Assembly (NCBI GenBank): GCA_016722945.1 | Contig: JAEQMT010000035.1 | Span: forward strand, 5,001-54,476 | Reading direction: 5' to 3' | Source of the DNA: Desulfofustis sp. PB-SRB1 | Lineage (GTDB): Bacteria > Desulfobacterota > Desulfobulbia > Desulfobulbales > Desulfocapsaceae | DNA length: 49,476 nucleotides | Part shown: piece by piece, positions 44,907 to 49,476 of the stretch | Layout: each line of letters opens with the position of its first letter | How positions within the stretch are numbered: the stretch's first letter is position 1 | Program-made: the position numbers and the translations under genes | The notes under the pieces: model-generated | What the model was told of the DNA's origin: nothing | Database searches by the model: none | Seen by the model: only the letters and a program-made list of their open reading frames with translations

Positions 44907-45430
44907 GTGTGCCGGGCACGGCACATGTTCTTAAAAGTGAGTCAAGTGTAAAAGAAGGCCAGTCACTTGGCAAGTCTTAAACCCAGCCAGATAAAGGCGA
45001 AGGGTGTAGCGGTAGGCAACGAGGTAGTGGTGTCAATGCTTCGGAAGGAAGCCTCCTGGAAATTCGGGTACCGCGACCGTACGGGGTGACGAACAGGAAT
45101 CGGGTATAAGGCGCATACGTCGGGACGAGTCCGCCCAACAAGAGAACGTCCTCTATCCATTATAAGGCGTATCCGCAAACCCGGCACTCACATACAGAAA
45201 GACAGGTGTTTACCCCGGGAGATCTCCCCTGTGCCACCTTGGAACTCCCCAGGTAACCCTCTTTCTCCGCAAAGCCGGAAAGTAGCCGAGAGAGTGAAAC
45301 GGAGCATCACTGATTTGCTGAGGCTTAAATTGAAGCGTAAGGTCAATCAGGATAAAAGCGCTGTCAGCAGACCGTGGCTGCGTAGATCTTGTGGTAAAGC
45401 GGGAAGATAAATATTGCGTCTCCGGAATTA
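44907..45430 (+). mobile_element. Group II intron remnant, copy 2 (internally deleted)
   Basis: Same 5' end as copy 1 (GTGTGCCGGGCACGGCAC). It then continues with about 280 bp of ribozyme-like domain sequence not present in copy 1 (for example GGCGAAGGGTGTAGCGG and CCTGTGCCACCTTGGAACTC). It ends with the same reverse-transcriptase 3' fragment (45272-45411), here carrying two extra 1-bp deletions. Both copies stop at the same GAATTA word. It is non-functional and oriented against the neighbouring minus-strand genes. Confidence 0.75.
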
Positions 45431-45482
45431 TTCAGAAAAACCACTCCCTTAAAAAGCTATTTTCTAGGTGGCTGCCGGGCTC

Positions 45483-45543
45483 GTCCAACAAACGGTTCAG
45501 CTCGTGGCTCGTTCCTCGCACGATCTAACCTTATTCGTTAGGC
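45483..45543 (-). other. Integron attC recombination site
   Basis: Minus strand: core box GCCTAAC (45537-45543), an inner stem GGTTAGATCGTG / CACGAGCTGAACC with unpaired extra bases, and core box GTTGGAC (45483-45489). Both boxes fit the RYYYAAC...GTTRRRY consensus and the length is 61 bp. It begins 6 bp after the stop of the 177-residue gene, the usual place of an attC in a cassette. Confidence 0.82.
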
Positions 45544-45549
45544 AACTTG

Positions 45550-46083
45550 CTAATTGATATTAACTTTTTTAATTTTATAAATAAATTCTGGCTTGTTTGC
45601 GTACTGCAATGCTTTATCCCATAGCGGGTTTGTGCGATCATAAAGGTTATCTGCAAGAGCCTTTATTTCAGGTGGTGCGTCCTCCCGAAAATAATTTTTA
45701 TTGCCTCGATTTTTGTCGTAACTTACGCCCGTTATCTTAAATTTCTTTGCCGCCATTTTTTTTGACTTTTGCTGGCTTATGTCCTTGTGTGCGGTTTCCC
45801 ATGTTATGGCTCGTATTGTTAGGTAGTACCGCTGTTCATCAAACTTACCGTTTATAGTGTATACAGATTTTGGCGGATACTTAGGTTGTATTTTTCTTTT
45901 ATACAGTCCGCCTACGACAAACCGAAAATGTAAATTATCCGGGGACATCTCGTAGCGTCGGCAATCGACAATATCAACCCAATGCCCTTTTGCCTGAACA
46001 AGATGTTTTTTCACAAAGAGAACAGCAAATGCCTCATCTGTACTAGCGTATTTAAGGTATTTTTTAAGTAGCTTGTCGTCCAC
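45550..46083 (-). CDS. Unknown 177-residue gene-cassette protein
   Basis: I do not recognise a family. The protein is basic and rich in Lys and Tyr, probably cytoplasmic, with no signal peptide or membrane helix. Conserved-looking segments are AFAVLFVKKHLVQAKGHWVD, IVDCRRYEM, FRFVVGGLYKRKIQPKYPPK and the C-terminal EFIYKIKKVNIN. The start is a GTG 13 bp after an attC, with AAAGAGA as a weak ribosome-binding site. The stop is 6 bp before the next attC, so the gene and attC form a compact cassette of about 0.6 kb. Neighbourhood suggests a defence or stress role, but only by association. Confidence 0.8.
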   Translation of the reverse strand: MDDKLLKKYLKYASTDEAFAVLFVKKHLVQAKGHWVDIVDCRRYEMSPDNLHFRFVVGGLYKRKIQPKYPPKSVYTINGKFDEQRYYLTIRAITWETAHKDISQQKSKKMAAKKFKITGVSYDKNRGNKNYFREDAPPEIKALADNLYDRTNPLWDKALQYANKPEFIYKIKKVNIN

Positions 46084-46096
46084 AATATATCTCTTT

Positions 46097-46154
46097 GCCT
46101 AACGTCAAAATCAGCGGCGCGGCTTTTTGCGTCCGCTGGATTTTTTTGTTGGGC
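46097..46154 (-). other. Integron attC recombination site
   Basis: Minus strand: GCCCAAC (46148-46154), stem arm CCAGCGGACGC, loop AAAAAGC, stem arm GCGCCGCTGA and core box GTTAGGC (46097-46103). Both boxes fit RYYYAAC...GTTRRRY exactly. The stem has the single unpaired base that gives attC its strand choice. It lies 11 bp after the res stop and 13 bp before the next gene start. Confidence 0.87.
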
Positions 46155-46165
46155 GGTCTTCAATT

Positions 46166-48736
46166 CTACACCACCTCATATAGGCTTTGTTTGAACTTGT
46201 TCTCATCTTCATTGTTATAAAATGGCACGCCCACAAGCCTGTATTTTTGAGTCTTTTTCTGTGTCTTAAATTCCAGCACCTTGCCTTTGAATTTTTCGGT
46301 GATTTCCCGAAGGAACTCCTGCTTCCATTTATCATACTCTTTCAGGTGCCTGCCCTTGGGTTCAACAAATATCTGGTAGGTCAGCATATCGCCGTTTTTT
46401 TCACGCAGGAACAGTACAAAATCAGGTTCAAATGCCTGCCCATCCGAAAAACTGTATATCTTGAAATGCCTTTCATTCCGAACAAGATAGATGCCGTCAT
46501 ATTTCTTTTTAAGCGTATCCATCTGCCGATCAAGCATTCTTACAAATGCCTTTTCTTCGCTGGTGCCGTAATTGGCATTAAAAACATACCATCCCTTATC
46601 CTCGACAAACTGCTCATCACCTTTGGCCCGTTCACTGCCTTCAACTAGCTTCAGCACCTTGTCTGTGAAAACAGAAGATACCGGATTTAATTTGAATTCC
46701 TCCGTGCCGATGTATTCCGTTATATTTTTGCGCAATCCAGCTTCAATCTGTTCAAGCAATCCAGTAAGCCCTTCAAGTTGGGCCTTGTTGGATAAACTAT
46801 AAATTTCTGTTGAATTTCCCTGAAATGTAATCTCTACACTGCCCAGGTAATCGTCCGATTCTATAAATTCCCGCATGGACGAAAGATGGGGAAAATATTT
46901 GTGAATGGATTGAAACGTGAAAAAAGGCCGCCGCGCAAGGGCATTATAAACAATGTGCCGGGACATTTCTTTTACTTTGACATCTTTTCTGCCGGATTCA
47001 GCAACCCCGCCGACGTCACCATTTCCGGTAAGCAGTGCGCCTGTCAGCCCACGACCGCTTGCCAGGATATGCTCATAATTTTTCTTTGTTACGCCAATAT
47101 CTGAAAACGATCTGACATACTCATAGTCATTCCGGCCACGCTCATTAAGATAAACCAACCCGCTCTTATAGAAATCTGTTTCCTTAAAAGTGTCTTTCAT
47201 TGTAAGCGGCTTGTTCACCTCCCGTTCATCCATCATACCTTCTTCAATCAAAGCGGTGCGAAGCTCTGAGATATAACGGGAATCATTGATACTATGATAA
47301 TGCAATTCCTCCAGAACCCGCATTTCATATTCGAGGTTATTGTCATATTTCCGCTGAAAACGATCATTGTGTTCATTGGTTGTAAACGGGAAATATCGCG
47401 CTCCCCGTCCGATTAGCTGGGCCTCCGCAATGGTGGTTTTTCCCGGCTTGCCCGCTTTTGAATCTCTAACCGTGTAACAGCGGACAATATCGAACAGATT
47501 TAAAACATCCCACCCTTCATTAAGCTTCTGCACCGCGAATATGGCCCGGATACGGTTATCTTTCTCCTCCAGCGTATTGAGCAAAATTTGTTGGTTTTCT
47601 TTCTCTTTTTCCTCGTTTACTGAAATGCAGCGGCTTTCGTCAAATTCGCGGCGCAGCCTTTCGGCCAGTTGCCCGGCGGTAATATGATTTTCATCAAAAA
47701 AGTGAAACGCCCGTTTTACAAGCGGAATATCGGATCTCTCCCATATCCGCTTGAGATCATCTTCCGAAAGATGGTCAATCAGCTTATGAAAATTGACTTT
47801 ATTCTCCTGTGATTGGGCAATGGTCTTTTGCGCTTTGAACAAGATCACCGGTTTCAGGTTAATGCGGTGTTTCGCCGCCACTTCCTGCTTATACTGGCTA
47901 AGGATAAGCGCCTGAATGGTGCGGTCTTTTTCGTCAAAATCCGCCTGGACGATATAAACATCTTTGGAATATCCATCATTTCGGAACTGACGCAGATCAT
48001 AACGAAACAAGACTTTATTTTTGTATTTGTCAGCAATATAAGAATTCGTGTAATCCAGCGTGGCGGTAAATTCCAGAAGCAGGTTGTCTTCATTTTGCCG
48101 GAATATCCGTTCAACGGTATTTTCCCAGCTTTCAAACATTTCCTTTTGGGCTTTGGTGCGGGTGTTCATGTGGTGGGCTTCATCTGCCAGCAGCACGATC
48201 TTTTTATCTTTGAAATCTTCATACGTGAGGGCGTTTTCCTTTTCCGTGGTCAGGTCTGAATGCAATTTTTGGATGGTGGTAAAGCAGATGTTTATGTCAT
48301 TTTCATTGACGCCTTCAAAATTGGCAACCGGCGACACGGAAACCCGCTTTGTGCCGAAGCGGATATCTTCAACAAAAAGAAATTTAAATGACAGGGGATT
48401 AAGAAAATTGTCCCTTGTTTTTTCGATGATATTGGTTGAGTTGACAAAAAACAGAAAATTTCGATAGCCCTTGTCATACAGGTAAAGGATCAGCCCGGCC
48501 ATAATCAGCGTTTTGCCGCTGCCCGTGGCCATATTGAAAAGAAAATGAAGGGGCCAGTCCTTGCCCGGAAAATCATTGTCCAGACAGTGGAAAAAACGGA
48601 CAAAGGCTTCTTCCTGATACGGGCGAAGCTCAAAGCGGGGGTTCAGGTTTTCTTTTAGATACGCCGGAATTTCCTTTTTCAACAATCCTAATTCAGAAGC
48701 GGAATCAAGCGTTTCATATAAAAACTTATCAGCCAT
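46166..48736 (-). CDS. res: Type III restriction enzyme, helicase/endonuclease subunit Res
   Basis: Of 856 residues. It is the ATP-driven restriction subunit that acts with Mod on DNA lacking protective methylation. The N-terminal superfamily 2 helicase has Walker A FNMATGSGKTLIMAGLIL (about residue 67-84), DEAHHMN (about 185-192) and motif VI region KLNEGWDVLNLFDIVRCY. The C-terminal PD-(D/E)XK nuclease is EPDFVLF...FVEPKG (about 770-795). It appears intact. The ATG overlaps the mod stop by one base (TAATG). An attC follows 11 bp after its stop. AT-rich compared with the core genes. Confidence 0.95.
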   Translation of the reverse strand: MADKFLYETLDSASELGLLKKEIPAYLKENLNPRFELRPYQEEAFVRFFHCLDNDFPGKDWPLHFLFNMATGSGKTLIMAGLILYLYDKGYRNFLFFVNSTNIIEKTRDNFLNPLSFKFLFVEDIRFGTKRVSVSPVANFEGVNENDINICFTTIQKLHSDLTTEKENALTYEDFKDKKIVLLADEAHHMNTRTKAQKEMFESWENTVERIFRQNEDNLLLEFTATLDYTNSYIADKYKNKVLFRYDLRQFRNDGYSKDVYIVQADFDEKDRTIQALILSQYKQEVAAKHRINLKPVILFKAQKTIAQSQENKVNFHKLIDHLSEDDLKRIWERSDIPLVKRAFHFFDENHITAGQLAERLRREFDESRCISVNEEKEKENQQILLNTLEEKDNRIRAIFAVQKLNEGWDVLNLFDIVRCYTVRDSKAGKPGKTTIAEAQLIGRGARYFPFTTNEHNDRFQRKYDNNLEYEMRVLEELHYHSINDSRYISELRTALIEEGMMDEREVNKPLTMKDTFKETDFYKSGLVYLNERGRNDYEYVRSFSDIGVTKKNYEHILASGRGLTGALLTGNGDVGGVAESGRKDVKVKEMSRHIVYNALARRPFFTFQSIHKYFPHLSSMREFIESDDYLGSVEITFQGNSTEIYSLSNKAQLEGLTGLLEQIEAGLRKNITEYIGTEEFKLNPVSSVFTDKVLKLVEGSERAKGDEQFVEDKGWYVFNANYGTSEEKAFVRMLDRQMDTLKKKYDGIYLVRNERHFKIYSFSDGQAFEPDFVLFLREKNGDMLTYQIFVEPKGRHLKEYDKWKQEFLREITEKFKGKVLEFKTQKKTQKYRLVGVPFYNNEDENKFKQSLYEVV

Positions 48737-49476
48737 TACGCATTCCCCCCGTAAAATGACTGGTTCAGTTTTTTATCTCCGTCGCTGACGTTAAAATCCG
48801 CATCATCTATTTCAGAAAGATTGACATAGAGCTGGTTCTTGTTCAGCAGCTCCGCCAGCAGTTTCTTTTGTTTATCCAGACCGTTTTCTGTTTTGCCGAT
48901 TGCGATATAATCATTGATCGCTTCTTCCGGCATTTCCGGGTTGACATACCAGTTAAGAAATGAGTTTTCGGCAATGCCTTTCCAAAGATTGACAAGCTCT
49001 TTGGATGTCTTTGCGGCCTGGATATTATCCATAAAGGCTTCATTGTACTTCATCAGTTCGCCATAGATGAAGTCGCCGCCGCCTTGCCAGTTTATAGCTT
49101 TGGAAATACCCGATTGGTCGAATTGAAGTTTATCAAACATTTCCCCTTTTTCTTTTATCTTTTTTCCAATTACATTTTGTAAACGTATGGTGCTGTCATT
49201 ATGTCCATAATCTAATTGCTCGATACCAATATACTGACGTTTCATTTTATGAGCAACAGCACAAGTTGTTCCACTACCTATATGGTAATCTAATACAATA
49301 TCTCCTTCGTTCGATGCTAATTTGATTAATCTATATAATAATAATTCAGGTTTTTTACCTGCTGGAAATGAAATTCCGCCCTCATTTTGGGTATTATTGA
49401 AATCTATATCTGACCAAAAATCACATAGTAAGAATGAAAAAGCCTTTGTTTCTATATTTCCAATGATTACATCATT
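48736..49476 (-). CDS. mod: Type III DNA methyltransferase Mod, C-terminal part (continues beyond the window)
   Basis: About 247 residues are visible, open through to the window edge. FPAGKKPELLLYRLI and the SAM-binding motif I (VLDYHIGSGTTCAVAHKM, then RQYIGIEQ) identify the beta-class adenine methyltransferase of type III systems. WSDIDFNNTQNEGG lies before them as usual. The target-recognition domain and the catalytic DPPY motif are upstream of the edge and not visible. Translation is coupled to res by TAATG. Confidence 0.93.
   Translation of the reverse strand, partial: NDVIIGNIETKAFSFLLCDFWSDIDFNNTQNEGGISFPAGKKPELLLYRLIKLASNEGDIVLDYHIGSGTTCAVAHKMKRQYIGIEQLDYGHNDSTIRLQNVIGKKIKEKGEMFDKLQFDQSGISKAINWQGGGDFIYGELMKYNEAFMDNIQAAKTSKELVNLWKGIAENSFLNWYVNPEMPEEAINDYIAIGKTENGLDKQKKLLAELLNKNQLYVNLSEIDDADFNVSDGDKKLNQSFYGGNA

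Overview
The window reads as chromosomal DNA of a Gram-negative anaerobe, most likely a Desulfobacterota (deltaproteobacterial) lineage. This is inferred from the 16S 5' end, a selenocysteine synthase (SelA), a nine-CXXCH multihaem cytochrome, FolE2, a stand-alone IMP cyclohydrolase and tandem MoeA proteins. No species name is claimed.

Layout. 1-600: the 5' end of a leftward 16S rRNA gene with a clear sigma70 promoter. 998-10357: selA, pilT, comEC, a frameshifted Kdo transferase gene (waaA/kdtA), rsmE and a frameshifted uvrC. 10603-17653: surface-glycan genes (two GT2 glycosyltransferase genes and a 1240-residue YfhO-type membrane protein), with acyP and two overlapping moeA genes upstream on the same strand. 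21545-30523: gpmI, yjgA/darP, an aminotransferase, folE2, hslR, IMP cyclohydrolase, purN, pyrR and a U32 peptidase. 30896-35891: rpsT, then trpE-G-D-C-F (trpB and trpA are not present). 35909-38464: rlpA and the cytochrome. Intergenic gaps in this core carry two dispersed repeat families: family A (4 copies, built around a GCGGGAAT palindrome) and family B (6 copies, about 140 bp, with terminal inverted repeats). One B copy encodes the start of rlpA. One A copy holds the stop codon of folE2.

From tRNA-Thr(CGT) at 38599 to the right edge the character changes to an accessory island. It holds a BrnT/BrnA module with one nonsense codon in each gene, a RelE/HigB-NadS-type toxin-antitoxin pair, a VapC-type PIN toxin gene split by a 3.2-kb transposon (zinc-ribbon protein, DDE transposase, ExeA/TniB-like ATPase, small protein), two internally deleted group II intron remnants, an unknown 177-residue protein and a type III restriction-modification operon (mod-res) that runs off the right end.

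The most notable observation is at 44850-46154. Two good integron attC sites and one degenerate one lie between the minus-strand genes. They delimit the 177-residue protein as a gene cassette and put an attC 11 bp after the res stop codon. The group II remnant lies against the degenerate attC in the orientation opposite to the cassette genes. I read this as an integron cassette array, or a cluster of attC sites without an integrase, that may carry a type III R-M operon; the integrase is not in the window.
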